NCBI GenBank assembly: GCA_016217595.1
Contig: JACRHS010000015.1
Location: 1 to 64,000 of the forward strand
DNA: 64,000 nt
Direction: 5' to 3'
Source of the DNA: Opitutia bacterium
GTDB taxonomy: Bacteria > Verrucomicrobiota > Verrucomicrobiia > Opitutales > Opitutaceae
Part shown: positions 16,718-27,664 of the stretch, piece after piece
Layout: every line of letters begins with the position of its first letter
Position numbering within the stretch: position 1 is the first letter of the stretch
Notes under the pieces: generated by a model
Database searches by the model: none
Told to the model about the DNA's origin: nothing
Seen by the model: the letters and a program-made list of their open reading frames with translations, nothing else
Made by a program: the position numbers and the translations under genes

Positions 16718-17881
16718 ATGTTGCCGCTGTTCAAATACCACCTTCGCTCGATCTTCATCCGCTGGCGCTCGACGGTGGCCACCATTCTCGGCCTCGCGCT
16801 GGTCATCGCCGTCTTCGTGCTCGTGCAGTCGCTCGCCGTGGGCATCGAGAAAGCCAGCGCCAACAGCGGCGATCCGCGCAACCTGCTCATCACCCGCCAG
16901 GGCGCGCTCGCCGAGACCACCAGCGTCATCACCCGCGAGCAGTTCAACATCATCCGTTACCTGCCCGGCCTCGCGCAGGACAACGCCGGCCAGCCGCTCG
17001 CCTCGGCCGACGTGCTACTGATCATCAATCTCCCGCGCCGCGAGGCCACCGGCAATGCCAACGTCATGCTCCGCGGCGTCGCCCCGGCGGGCCGCGCACT
17101 CCGGCCGCAGGTCACGCTGGTCGAGGGTCGCTGGTTCGAGCCGGGCCGCCGCGAGGCCGTGGCCAGCCGCCGGCTGGCGGGACGTTTCGCCAACTTGCAG
17201 GTCGGGCAAAAATTTAAAACCGGCGGTGTCGAGCTGACCGTGGTCGGGCTGTTCGATGCGGCGCGCAGCGCCTTCGATTCCGAGCTCTGGATCGATGCCG
17301 ACGAAGCCCGCAGCGCGTTTGACCGCCCCGATTATTCCAGCGTGCTGGTGCGCCCCGAAAACGAGGCCGCCGCCGCGCGCATCAAAGCCGCGCTCGAAGC
17401 CGAGCGCCGGCTCAAGGTCAAAGCCGTGCGCGAAGTCGATTACTACAAGGAGCAGACGCGCACCGCCGGCCCGATCCGCTGGCTGGGCAACGGCCTCGCG
17501 GTGGTCATGTCGATCGGCGCGATGTTCGCCGCGATGAACACGCTTTACGCCAGCGTCGGCGCACGCACGCGCGAGATCGGCACGTTGCGCGTGCTCGGTT
17601 TCCGCCGTCGCAGCATCCTGCTGGGTTTTCTGCTGGAGGGCGGCCTGCTCGCCGGTTTCGGCGGCGCGCTCGGCTGTGTGTTCGCCCTGCCGATGCACGG
17701 CTACAGCACGGGCACGCTCGGCTGGGAAACGTTTTCGGAAATCGTTTTCGATTTCCAAATCACGCCGATTCTCGCGGCCCAAGCCGTGGCCTTTGCCATC
17801 GTGGTCGGCCTGCTCGGCAGCTTTTTGCCCGCGCTGCGCGCGGCGCGCCTGCCAGTCATCGCCTCGCTCAAATCAGTCTGA
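16718..17881 (+). CDS. FtsX-like ABC permease (second of two)
   Basis: A 387-residue protein with the same layout as its upstream neighbour: an N-terminal helix, a periplasmic domain (~45-260) and three C-terminal helices around VGARTREIGTLRVLGFRRRS. It ends with PVIASLKSV, typical of the family. It starts 25 bases after the previous stop and closes the three-gene operon. The next gene is convergent. Two different permeases with a single ATPase suggest a LolCDE-like arrangement; substrate unknown. Confidence 0.85.
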   Translation: MLPLFKYHLRSIFIRWRSTVATILGLALVIAVFVLVQSLAVGIEKASANSGDPRNLLITRQGALAETTSVITREQFNIIRYLPGLAQDNAGQPLASADVLLIINLPRREATGNANVMLRGVAPAGRALRPQVTLVEGRWFEPGRREAVASRRLAGRFANLQVGQKFKTGGVELTVVGLFDAARSAFDSELWIDADEARSAFDRPDYSSVLVRPENEAAAARIKAALEAERRLKVKAVREVDYYKEQTRTAGPIRWLGNGLAVVMSIGAMFAAMNTLYASVGARTREIGTLRVLGFRRRSILLGFLLEGGLLAGFGGALGCVFALPMHGYSTGTLGWETFSEIVFDFQITPILAAQAVAFAIVVGLLGSFLPALRAARLPVIASLKSV

Positions 17882-17917
17882 GCGAGGCGGGAGAAATCAT
17901 CGCGCCCGGCGCGACGC

Positions 17918-19009
17918 TCAGCCCTGGTAGCCGAGCGCCAGGGCCACCGCCGCATTAACGATGACGCCGTCGCGGGTGTTGACGCCGCGCGCGAGGCCGC
18001 GGTGCTCTTCCAACGCCCGCCGCACGCCCTTTTCGGCAAACGCCACCACGTATGGCTCCGTGGCCTGCGTGAGGCCGATGGTCGAAGTGTGCCCGACGAG
18101 CGCCGGCATGTTGGGCACCGCATAGTGCACCACGCCGTGCTCCTTGTACACCGGCGCGTGATGCGACGTCGCGCGGATCGTCTCCACGCAACCACCTTGA
18201 TCGATGGCGATGTCCACCACCACGCTGCCCGGACGCATCGAGTTGACCATTTCCTTGGTGACGACGACCGGGGCCTTGGCCGCCGGGATCAGCACCGCGC
18301 CGATCAACAAATCGGCCTGCGCCACCGCTTCCTCGATGTTGCCGGGATTCGCCACCAACGTGACCACCGCGCCGCGATATTCCTCGTCGAGAAGCTCCAG
18401 CTTGCGCGTGTCGAGATCGAGAATGGTCACGCGCGCGCCCATGCCGGCCGCCATGCGACAAGCATGCGCGCCGGAGTTGCCCGCGCCGATGATCGTCACC
18501 CGGCCCGGCCGCGTGCCGGGAATGCCGCCGAGCAACACGCCGGAGCCGCCGTTCTGCGTTTGCAGGAAATACGCGCCGATCTGGATCGAGAGCCGGCCCG
18601 CGATTTGCGACATCGGCTTGAGCAGCGGCAGCGAACCGTCCTGTGCCTCCACGGTTTCGTAAGCCACGCCCAAAATTTTCTTTTTCACCAACACCTTCGC
18701 GAGCTCGGGCCCGGCGGCGAGGTGCAGATAGGTGAACAGTGCCTGCCCGGTCTCCATCCGCGCGTACTCGCTCGGCAGCGGCTCCTTCACCTTGAGAATA
18801 AGCTCGGCATCGCTCCACACCGCCTTCGCGGTTTTGACCAAGCGCGCGCCAGCGGCGGCGTACTCGGCGTCGGTGAAGCCCGCGGACAAGCCCGCGCCTT
18901 TCTCGACGAGAACCTCGGCGCCCAGCTTTACGCAACGGCGGCAGAGATTAGGGGTAAGTGAGACGCGAGTCTCACCGTCTTTGATTTCCTTGGGGACTCC
19001 AATTTTCAT
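17918..19009 (-). CDS. ald: Alanine dehydrogenase
   Basis: NAD-dependent enzyme that interconverts L-alanine with pyruvate and ammonium. The 363-residue protein starts with MKIGVPKEIKDGETRVSLTP, the conserved family N-terminus, so the ATG at 19009 is preferred over 19021. The Rossmann nucleotide-binding motif is GAGNSGAHA. Lys and His residues expected at the active site fall in the conserved LKVKEPLPSEY and TYLHLA stretches. It stands alone, convergent with the ABC operon. Confidence 0.92.
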   Translation of the reverse strand: MKIGVPKEIKDGETRVSLTPNLCRRCVKLGAEVLVEKGAGLSAGFTDAEYAAAGARLVKTAKAVWSDAELILKVKEPLPSEYARMETGQALFTYLHLAAGPELAKVLVKKKILGVAYETVEAQDGSLPLLKPMSQIAGRLSIQIGAYFLQTQNGGSGVLLGGIPGTRPGRVTIIGAGNSGAHACRMAAGMGARVTILDLDTRKLELLDEEYRGAVVTLVANPGNIEEAVAQADLLIGAVLIPAAKAPVVVTKEMVNSMRPGSVVVDIAIDQGGCVETIRATSHHAPVYKEHGVVHYAVPNMPALVGHTSTIGLTQATEPYVVAFAEKGVRRALEEHRGLARGVNTRDGVIVNAAVALALGYQG

Positions 19010-19139
19010 CGCCGCTAACATGGCTAATCACCGCGCACTAGCAAGTCGTCTCCGGACCATGCTTTGTGGAATTGACGCATCCGAGTGGAACGACTCGCGG
19101 CTTGGAATCACCGCTCCGCTGCGCCAGTAATCGAGCGCG

Positions 19140-20462
19140 ATGAACGGCGAATCCCTCGGTCTCACAGCGGCGGGCGCAGCGCTCGGCCTGGTCTTTCTCG
19201 GTTTCAGTCTGCACCTGCGCCGCAAGCAACGCCTGCTGGACGATCTGCCGACCTCGAAAACCCACGGCGTGTTCATCGGCCTCGTCGAACTCAAGGGCGC
19301 GGCCGAATGCGAGGCGCCGCTGCGGGGTTTTCTGAGCGAGCGCGCCTGCGTCCATTATCGCTATACCGTGGAAGAGCACTGGTCGCGCACCGTCACCGAA
19401 ACGTACACCGACAAGGATGGCAAAACGCGCACCCGCACCCGGCACGAGAGCGGTTGGAAAAACGTGGATACTGGCGGCGAAGAAACGCCGTTTTACCTGC
19501 GCGACGACACCGGCGCCGTGCGCGTGCAGCCCGCCGGAGCGAAGATCGAGCCGCTCGAACTTTTTTCTCAAACGGTCGAGCGCGGCCACCCGCTCTATTA
19601 TGGCAAGGGACCGGCCGGCGCCGTCTCGCACTCGGATCACCGCCGGCGCTTCGTCGAATGCGGCATTCCGTTGCATGCGCCGCTCTACCTCGTCGGTCAG
19701 GCCCGCGAACGCGCCGACGTGGTCGCCCCGGAGATCGCCGCCGACAAGGAGGCCCCGCTCTTTCTCATTTCCACGCGCACCGAGGAGAAAGTGAAAACCG
19801 GCTTCAGCATCGGCTCGTGGGTTTGTTGGACGATGGGCCTGCTGGCCACGCCCGCCGGTTTCGCGGTGGTGCTCTATAATAGCACTGGCCCGCGCGACCC
19901 GGCGCAGATCGCACGGCAAGCCGGCGGGCTGGTGGCGGGCTACCTGCTGCTCTGGGGCCTGTGCTGGGTGTGGATGGCGTATAACAGTCTCGTCAGCCTG
20001 CGCCAACGCGTGCGCCAGGGTTGGTCGCTCATCGATGTGCAGTTGAAACGCCGCCACGATCTGATCCCGAACCTCGCCGCCGCCGTGGCCGGCTTGAGCG
20101 CGCACGAACGCGAGACGCAGACCGCCGTCGCCGCCCTGCGCGCCCAGCAAACCGCCACACCTCCGGGCGTCGCCGGGCCGGATTACGCGGGCGTGGCGGG
20201 CGCGCTGCGCGCCGTGGTCGAGCGTTACCCGCAGTTGATGGCCCAGGAGAGTTTCGCCCGGCTGCATCGCGAGCTGGTGGAGACTGAACAGCGCATCGCG
20301 CTCGCCCGAACTTACTACAACGACATCGCCACCCAATTCGCCACGCGCCTCGAACAAGTGCCCGACCGCTGGGTCTCCGCGCTCGGCGCGATGCGCCCGG
20401 AACCGTTGCTTCAAGCCGCCGACTTCGAGCGCGCCACCGTCACGGTGAAGTTCGCCGACTGA
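19140..20462 (+). CDS. GIDE-domain/LemA-domain fusion membrane protein
   Basis: A 440-residue protein. It has a short N-terminal helix (7-24), then a domain like the GIDE region of MUL1/MAPL-type proteins (~35-215), with RYTVEEHW and a charged TDKDGKTRTRTR loop. Two helices follow (~224-246 and 262-283), then a LemA domain (~283-440) with YNSLVSLRQRV and IDVQLKRRHDLIPNL. GIDE domains in eukaryotes precede a RING finger; none is present here. LemA proteins are membrane proteins with a helical bundle and no firm function. The fusion suggests both act in one membrane-linked process. The GIDE assignment is by pattern only. Confidence 0.75.
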   Translation: MNGESLGLTAAGAALGLVFLGFSLHLRRKQRLLDDLPTSKTHGVFIGLVELKGAAECEAPLRGFLSERACVHYRYTVEEHWSRTVTETYTDKDGKTRTRTRHESGWKNVDTGGEETPFYLRDDTGAVRVQPAGAKIEPLELFSQTVERGHPLYYGKGPAGAVSHSDHRRRFVECGIPLHAPLYLVGQARERADVVAPEIAADKEAPLFLISTRTEEKVKTGFSIGSWVCWTMGLLATPAGFAVVLYNSTGPRDPAQIARQAGGLVAGYLLLWGLCWVWMAYNSLVSLRQRVRQGWSLIDVQLKRRHDLIPNLAAAVAGLSAHERETQTAVAALRAQQTATPPGVAGPDYAGVAGALRAVVERYPQLMAQESFARLHRELVETEQRIALARTYYNDIATQFATRLEQVPDRWVSALGAMRPEPLLQAADFERATVTVKFAD

Positions 20463-20495
20463 GCAGCGACGTCCCGCCGCACCCGTTTTTGCGTC

Positions 20496-20981
20496 ATGCC
20501 GAAGCCGCTCAATCTCGTCGTCGCTTGTGCTGAAAACCGCGTGATGGGTCGCGCCGGCCGCCTGCCGTGGCGCATTCCGGAAGACCTCGCGTGGTTTCAC
20601 GAACACACCCGTGGTCAAACCGTCGTGCTCGGTCGCATCTGCTACGAGACTTGGCCGCGCGTCGATCTCGACGGCCGCCAACCCATCGTACTCACCAGCC
20701 GCCCAGAGATCGCGCGCCCCGGCACGCGCGTCGCGCACTCCGTGCCGGAAGCGCTGGCCATCGCCGAGACGTTGCCCGGCGAGATTCTCGTCTGTGGCGG
20801 GCAACGCATCTTCGAGGAAACGCTGCCACTGGCCACGCGGCTATACCTCACCCTCGTCCACGCCGAAGTGCCGGGCGACGTGTATTTCCCCGAGTGGCGT
20901 CACCTCCCCTGGCGCGAAATTTCCCGACGCGAAAGCCGCGACGCCAGCTACCGGTACACGTTTTTCGTGCTGGAGCGCTGA
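20496..20981 (+). CDS. folA: Dihydrofolate reductase
   Basis: NADPH-dependent reduction of dihydrofolate to tetrahydrofolate. The 161-residue protein shows the N-terminal VVACAENRVMGRAGRLPWRI, the catalytic acidic residue in PEDLAWF, the nucleotide-binding stretch GQTVVLGRICYETW, and CGGQRIFEE near the C-terminus. Length is normal. No thymidylate synthase gene is adjacent. It ends convergently with the gamma-carbonic-anhydrase-like gene, 22 bases away. Confidence 0.9.
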   Translation: MPKPLNLVVACAENRVMGRAGRLPWRIPEDLAWFHEHTRGQTVVLGRICYETWPRVDLDGRQPIVLTSRPEIARPGTRVAHSVPEALAIAETLPGEILVCGGQRIFEETLPLATRLYLTLVHAEVPGDVYFPEWRHLPWREISRRESRDASYRYTFFVLER

Positions 20982-21003
20982 GCGCTGGCCGCACGAAAAC
21001 CCA

Positions 21004-21537
21004 TCACTTGCCCTGCGCTCGCGCTGCGTGAGCCGCGGAGACGTGGACGTACTTCTCCGCCCATTTGCGCAGGTCTTTTTGATCCTGCTCGCTGAGCGTG
21101 CGCGCCACTTTTGCCGGCGCGCCCAGCACGAGCGAGCCCGGCGGAATCTGCGTGCGCGGCGTCACCACCGCCCCGGCGCCGACAATCGAGCGCGCGCCGA
21201 TGCGCGCGCCGTCGAGCACGGTCGCTCCCATGCCGATGAGACACTCGTCCTCGATGGTGCAGGCGTGGATGATCGCGCCGTGGCCGATCGTGCACCACGC
21301 GCCGATGATTGCATCGAGATCATCCGCGAGATGGACGATCACGTTGTCCTGCAAATTTGTACCCTCGCCCACCACGATGCGGGCGATGTCGCCGCGCAAC
21401 ACGGCGCCGTAGAAGACGCTGGATTTGGGCCCGAGCGTCACATCGCCAACCACGGTGGCGTTGGCGGCCACCCAGTTGGCCTGGGCGGTGTCGGGCGTGC
21501 GGGCGAGATGCTGGGCGAGGCGTTCTTGGACGGTCAT
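21004..21537 (-). CDS. Gamma carbonic anhydrase-like hexapeptide-repeat protein
   Basis: A 177-residue left-handed beta-helix protein built of hexapeptide repeats (for example VTLGPKSSVFYGAVLRGD). Three histidines in VHLAD, GHGAI and IHAC match the zinc ligands of the gamma carbonic anhydrase family (YrdA/CaiE group). The start is taken at MTVQERL (21537). The open frame extends to 21627, but that part overlaps the divergent nucleoside transporter gene. Carbonic anhydrase activity is not certain, as many family members lack it. Confidence 0.85.
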   Translation of the reverse strand: MTVQERLAQHLARTPDTAQANWVAANATVVGDVTLGPKSSVFYGAVLRGDIARIVVGEGTNLQDNVIVHLADDLDAIIGAWCTIGHGAIIHACTIEDECLIGMGATVLDGARIGARSIVGAGAVVTPRTQIPPGSLVLGAPAKVARTLSEQDQKDLRKWAEKYVHVSAAHAARAQGK

Positions 21538-21609
21538 GGCAAACTTGTTCTCGCGCCGTCCGCCGGCCTCCGCAAGCTCGGCGTGCGTTCGCTTTTTTGC
21601 CTTTTCTCC

Positions 21610-22941
21610 ATGGAACAGTTCATCCACGTGCTCCGCGGCCTGCTCGGCATCGCCGTTCTGCTTTCCCTTGCATGGCTGCTCAGCGAAAACCGGCGCGGCA
21701 TCCCCTGGCGGGTCGTCGCCACTGGCCTGGCCCTGCAGCTGATCTTTGCCGCGTTGGTCCTCTACTTTGGTCCGGCGCGCACCGTCGTCGAATGGGTGGG
21801 CAAACGGTTCGTGGATCTCCTCGGTTTCACCGCGGAAGGGTCACGCTTCGTCTTTGGTTCGCTCGCCCAGCAGGAAAAGCACGGAGTGATTTTTGCCATC
21901 GGCATCCTGCCCTCGATCATTTTCTTCTCTGCGTTCACCTCCCTGCTCTACTATCTGGGGATTCTGCAAAGAGTCGTTTATTGCTTCGCCTGGGTCTTCG
22001 CCAAGACGATGCGGCTCTCGGGCGCCGAGACGCTCAGCGCATCGGCCAACATCTTTCTCGGGCAAACGGAGGCGCCCTTTCTCATAAAACCTTATCTGCC
22101 CGCCATGACGCGGTCGGAGATGCTCACCATCATGATCGGAGGCATGGCCACGATCGCCGGAGCGGTGATGCTCGCCTACATCACCTTTCTCGGCGGCGCT
22201 GACGATCAGCAAAAGATTTATTTCGCCACGCACTTAATCACCGCCTCCGTCATCAACGCCCCCGCCGGCCTGCTGATTTCCAAGATGATATTGCCGCAGA
22301 CCGAGTCGGTGAACCGCGATCTCGCCGTCTCCCGCGAGAAGCTCGGCACGAATCTCGTGGACGCCATCTGCCTAGGCACGACGGACGGCCTGAAGCTTGC
22401 CGTCAACGTGGGTGCCATGTTGATCGCCTTCACAGCGCTGATCGCCCTGGGCAACGCGCTCCTCGGCTGGTGCGGCGCGCCTCACACGCTCACGCTCGGC
22501 AACACGACGGTGTTCGCCACGCCCGGCTGCAACGCCTGGATCGAGCACGCCACGGGCGGCGCGTTCAAAGGGCTCTCGCTGGAATTCCTCCTCGGTCTGC
22601 TTTATGCGCCCATCGCCTGGTTGATCGGCATCGACTACGGCCACCTCATGCAGTCCGGCGCGCTGCTCGGAACCCGCACCGTGCTCAATGAGTTCGTCGC
22701 GTTTCTCCAGCTCGGTCAGCTCAAAGCCAACGGCACGTTCACCGACCAGCGGAGCATCGTTATCCTGACCTACGCGATGTGCGGCTTTGCCAACATCGTG
22801 TCGATCGGTATCCAGATCGGCGGTATCGGCGCACTTGCTCCCAGCCAACGTCCCAACCTGGCCAGCCTCGGCGTCAAAGCCATGATAGGCGGCACCCTCG
22901 CCTGCTATCTCTCTGCCTGCGTCGCCGGCATGCTGACGTGA
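21610..22941 (+). CDS. Concentrative nucleoside transporter NupC family
   Basis: Inner-membrane nucleoside:cation symporter of 443 residues, about the normal length for CNT/NupC. It has many hydrophobic segments and the family signatures IFLGQTEAPFLIKPYL and ISVASNIF-like regions (here LSASANIFLGQTEAP), plus GFANIVSIGIQIGG near the C-terminus. The start is the ATG at 21610 (MEQFIHVLRGLLG); the frame is open further upstream, where it overlaps other genes. Substrate range and coupling ion cannot be read from the sequence. Confidence 0.88.
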   Translation: MEQFIHVLRGLLGIAVLLSLAWLLSENRRGIPWRVVATGLALQLIFAALVLYFGPARTVVEWVGKRFVDLLGFTAEGSRFVFGSLAQQEKHGVIFAIGILPSIIFFSAFTSLLYYLGILQRVVYCFAWVFAKTMRLSGAETLSASANIFLGQTEAPFLIKPYLPAMTRSEMLTIMIGGMATIAGAVMLAYITFLGGADDQQKIYFATHLITASVINAPAGLLISKMILPQTESVNRDLAVSREKLGTNLVDAICLGTTDGLKLAVNVGAMLIAFTALIALGNALLGWCGAPHTLTLGNTTVFATPGCNAWIEHATGGAFKGLSLEFLLGLLYAPIAWLIGIDYGHLMQSGALLGTRTVLNEFVAFLQLGQLKANGTFTDQRSIVILTYAMCGFANIVSIGIQIGGIGALAPSQRPNLASLGVKAMIGGTLACYLSACVAGMLT

Positions 22942-23071
22942 GGCGGGCGGAAGCTGTGGGCTGTGGGTTATAGGCTGTAAGCGTACGACGCTCGCAAACA
23001 AACGTCCAAGTGGAGCGGAAGCCTGCTGAGCCATCCGCCTACTGCCTATTGCCTACCGCTTCAGCGATCCG

Positions 23072-23461
23072 CTATTTCTTATACCACTCGCCGTTTTCGC
23101 GCTGGAGCCAGACGCCGGCTTTACTGCCCTGGGCGATCTGCTTGGCGCGCGCGCGGCCGACGGCATCAGACGAGGAACCGGTCTGCTGAGCGAGCGCCGC
23201 GTATACCGCACTGCGATCCGCATTCTCGGCCGCCACGGTCTTGTTTTCCTCGGCCGAAAGCGCGCCGCGGGCTTCGACAAAGCCCCGGTTGTTCTCGCCC
23301 GCCGCCCCGCGGTCCCGCAGCGCATCGATCGCGCCCAGCCGTTGCGACATGCGTTGTTTCACCGCATTGAGATCCTCGGCGCGCACCACAGCCGACCCTA
23401 GAAACGCAAGGGCCGAAAGCGAAAAGAGCAGACGGAAAAGGAGAGTATTCATGGTGGTCAC
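23072..23461 (-). CDS. ydbL: YdbL-family (DUF1318) exported protein
   Basis: A 129-residue protein with an N-terminal signal peptide (LLFRLLFSLSALAFLGSAVVRA) and a DUF1318 core: NAVKQRMSQRL ... NRGFVEARG ... VAAENADR. It ends in a Trp-rich tail, GVWLQRENGEWYKK. It starts at GTG 23461, overlapping the ynbE-like stop by four bases (GTGA); an ATG at 23452 is an alternative. YdbL belongs with YdbH and YnbE, which act in phospholipid transport between the membranes in E. coli. Here it is the last gene of that operon. Confidence 0.82.
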   Translation of the reverse strand: MTTMNTLLFRLLFSLSALAFLGSAVVRAEDLNAVKQRMSQRLGAIDALRDRGAAGENNRGFVEARGALSAEENKTVAAENADRSAVYAALAQQTGSSSDAVGRARAKQIAQGSKAGVWLQRENGEWYKK

Positions 23462-23643
23462 TTTTTGGCGGGAGTTTCGACGATGGTGGTGGATTTCTTG
23501 TCGAGGTCCCCGAAGAAGTCATCCAGGGCCTTGTCGACCTTGACGTTCACATCGAGGGTGGCGTGCACCTGGATCGGATCCAGTTTCACATGGATGCAAC
23601 CACCGAGCGGGAGGATGCCGACGAGGAGTAGAAGGCGGTACAT
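23458..23643 (-). CDS. ynbE: YnbE-family outer-membrane lipoprotein
   Basis: A 61-residue lipoprotein. The signal peptide ends in a lipobox LGGC (residues 12-15), with the mature protein starting at Cys15. The body IQVHATLDVNVKVDKALDDFF matches YnbE. In E. coli YnbE forms an outer-membrane partner for the YdbH bridge. The start at 23643 gives a clean lipoprotein signal; an upstream ATG at 23682 would place residues before it. It is translationally coupled to the ydbL-like gene. Confidence 0.8.
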   Translation of the reverse strand: MYRLLLLVGILPLGGCIHVKLDPIQVHATLDVNVKVDKALDDFFGDLDKKSTTIVETPAKK

Positions 23644-23691
23644 GGCGGAGAATTTCGGATAACTGACAGCTGGTGGCAACAAAAGTTCTCG

Positions 23692-24984
23692 TCACCGCAT
23701 CTGCACCGACACGGTCTGGTTCAGGCCGAAACGCAGCACAGTGTCGAGCGGTCCCGCCAACGCGACTTCGACTGTCACCAGTTCGACATGGCTGTCGGCT
23801 TTGACCGGACGGCCGATCAGTTGCACCACGGCCGAGCGCCCGCGCGAGTCGCCCCCGGGCGTCAACTTGATAGTGAGCGTCTTCACCTGGAGTTCGGTGC
23901 GCCCGAGCTCGATCTCGCGCAACTCCGGGAAGGCGGGATTTTTCGGCGCGAGCCAGCGGGCCAGCAGCCCAAACGAACGCGGCAGCAGCTCGAAACGCTC
24001 CGGCACGCGTTTGGTCAAAAACCCCGGCGTCGGCGCCAGCCGCACCACCGCGGGCTCCTCGGAGCTCACCGTCAAACCGCCCGCGCCAACCTTCAAGCCG
24101 GCCTTCGAGCTCCAGCCCACCTGCACCGTGCCCTCGATCAGGCCGCGCGCGTCGGACAACCCGCCGGGCGCCAGCGCCACGATGTCCGGCAGTCCCACGC
24201 GGTGCAGGTGCATGTTCACCTCGTACACCGGTGGCAGCAACGAAAGGGTGCAGGGATCGACCACCGCTTCGCCGCCGGCGATCTCCACACGTCCGGCCGC
24301 CAACGCAAATTGCCAGTCGTCGACGAGCACGCCGCGCGCGAAAAGGTTGCGCGCGCCAAACCGCGCCGTGCTGATCGTCTTCGCCGTGAACTCGCACGGA
24401 CCGGCGCTGACCAGCCGCGGACCGACCGAGTCGAGGTCGAACTGCCCGTGAAACGCCACGCCGTCGAGCGTCCAGCCCATGACGGCATCGCGCAACACGC
24501 CATCGCGCCACTCCGCGTCAATCCGCCCGGTGAGCCGGCCATCGCGGATGACACCTCCGCCCGTGAACAGAAAAAATCCCTGCCCGGTGAGATTGGCGGC
24601 CTTGGGGCTGAACTGCGGCGCGATCATCCCCAACCAGAGCGCCGCGTCGAAACGGCCGGTTTCGAGACGCCACGTGCCGGCGGTGCCCGTGGCATCAAGA
24701 TCGGCGTGCACCACGATCTGCGTGCTCTCGTTGCGCGCCGACACTTTGACGCGCAACCGTCCGGCGTCGGCCGGCAGCAAGGCGACATCCCACGCCAAAG
24801 GCGGCAAACCGGGCAACGCGTTCAGCGCGATTTTGCCCGCGAGCTCGCCGACGAGCGGCGGCAGACTGGCAGGAGCCGACCAGCCGACAGCCATAAGCCC
24901 GAATCCAGCGAGCCCAAGGAGGAGTAAGAGTCGGCGTCGGAACACGCCGCCAGCGTGCGGATTCGCCCGCCGGTGGCTAGCCAA
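23692..24984 (-). CDS. ydbH: YdbH-like AsmA-type intermembrane lipid transport protein (short form)
   Basis: A 430-residue protein with an N-terminal membrane anchor (RRRLLLLLGLAGFGLMAVGW) and a beta-rich periplasmic body, identified as YdbH mainly by its context before ynbE- and ydbL-like genes. The E. coli protein is about twice as long, so this is a compact version with a shorter predicted beta-groove. The frame begins at TTG 24984; GTG 24945 would give a tidier signal anchor. YdbH-type proteins bridge inner and outer membranes for phospholipid movement. The ynbE gene follows after 48 bases. Confidence 0.7.
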   Translation of the reverse strand: MASHRRANPHAGGVFRRRLLLLLGLAGFGLMAVGWSAPASLPPLVGELAGKIALNALPGLPPLAWDVALLPADAGRLRVKVSARNESTQIVVHADLDATGTAGTWRLETGRFDAALWLGMIAPQFSPKAANLTGQGFFLFTGGGVIRDGRLTGRIDAEWRDGVLRDAVMGWTLDGVAFHGQFDLDSVGPRLVSAGPCEFTAKTISTARFGARNLFARGVLVDDWQFALAAGRVEIAGGEAVVDPCTLSLLPPVYEVNMHLHRVGLPDIVALAPGGLSDARGLIEGTVQVGWSSKAGLKVGAGGLTVSSEEPAVVRLAPTPGFLTKRVPERFELLPRSFGLLARWLAPKNPAFPELREIELGRTELQVKTLTIKLTPGGDSRGRSAVVQLIGRPVKADSHVELVTVEVALAGPLDTVLRFGLNQTVSVQMR

Positions 24985-25008
24985 AGAATCGCGTATTCAG
25001 GACACGGA

Positions 25009-25031
25009 AGTGCGGGCTGAAGACCCGCACT
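25009..25031. repeat. REP-like hairpin between glgP and ydbH
   Basis: Arms AGTGCGGG and CCCGCACT surround the seven-base loop CTGAAGA. It sits in the 86-base gap after the glgP stop and before the ydbH start on the minus strand. It may act as an mRNA 3' end stabiliser. No T-run is present. Confidence 0.6.
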
Positions 25032-25070
25032 ACACGTGGCGCAGCACTTCGGCATGCATCGCAGCCCGAC

Positions 25071-27605
<2,535 letters not shown>

Positions 27606-27664
27606 ACGGAAAGAGATTCGCGGTGTATCAGGAACCGTGCCACCGCAAGCGCGCGGTCACGAGT

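Noticed and set aside
14704-16953. A 749-codon open frame on the minus strand
   Set aside because: It is antisense to the ABC ATPase and the FtsX-like permease genes and is an artefact of high GC.
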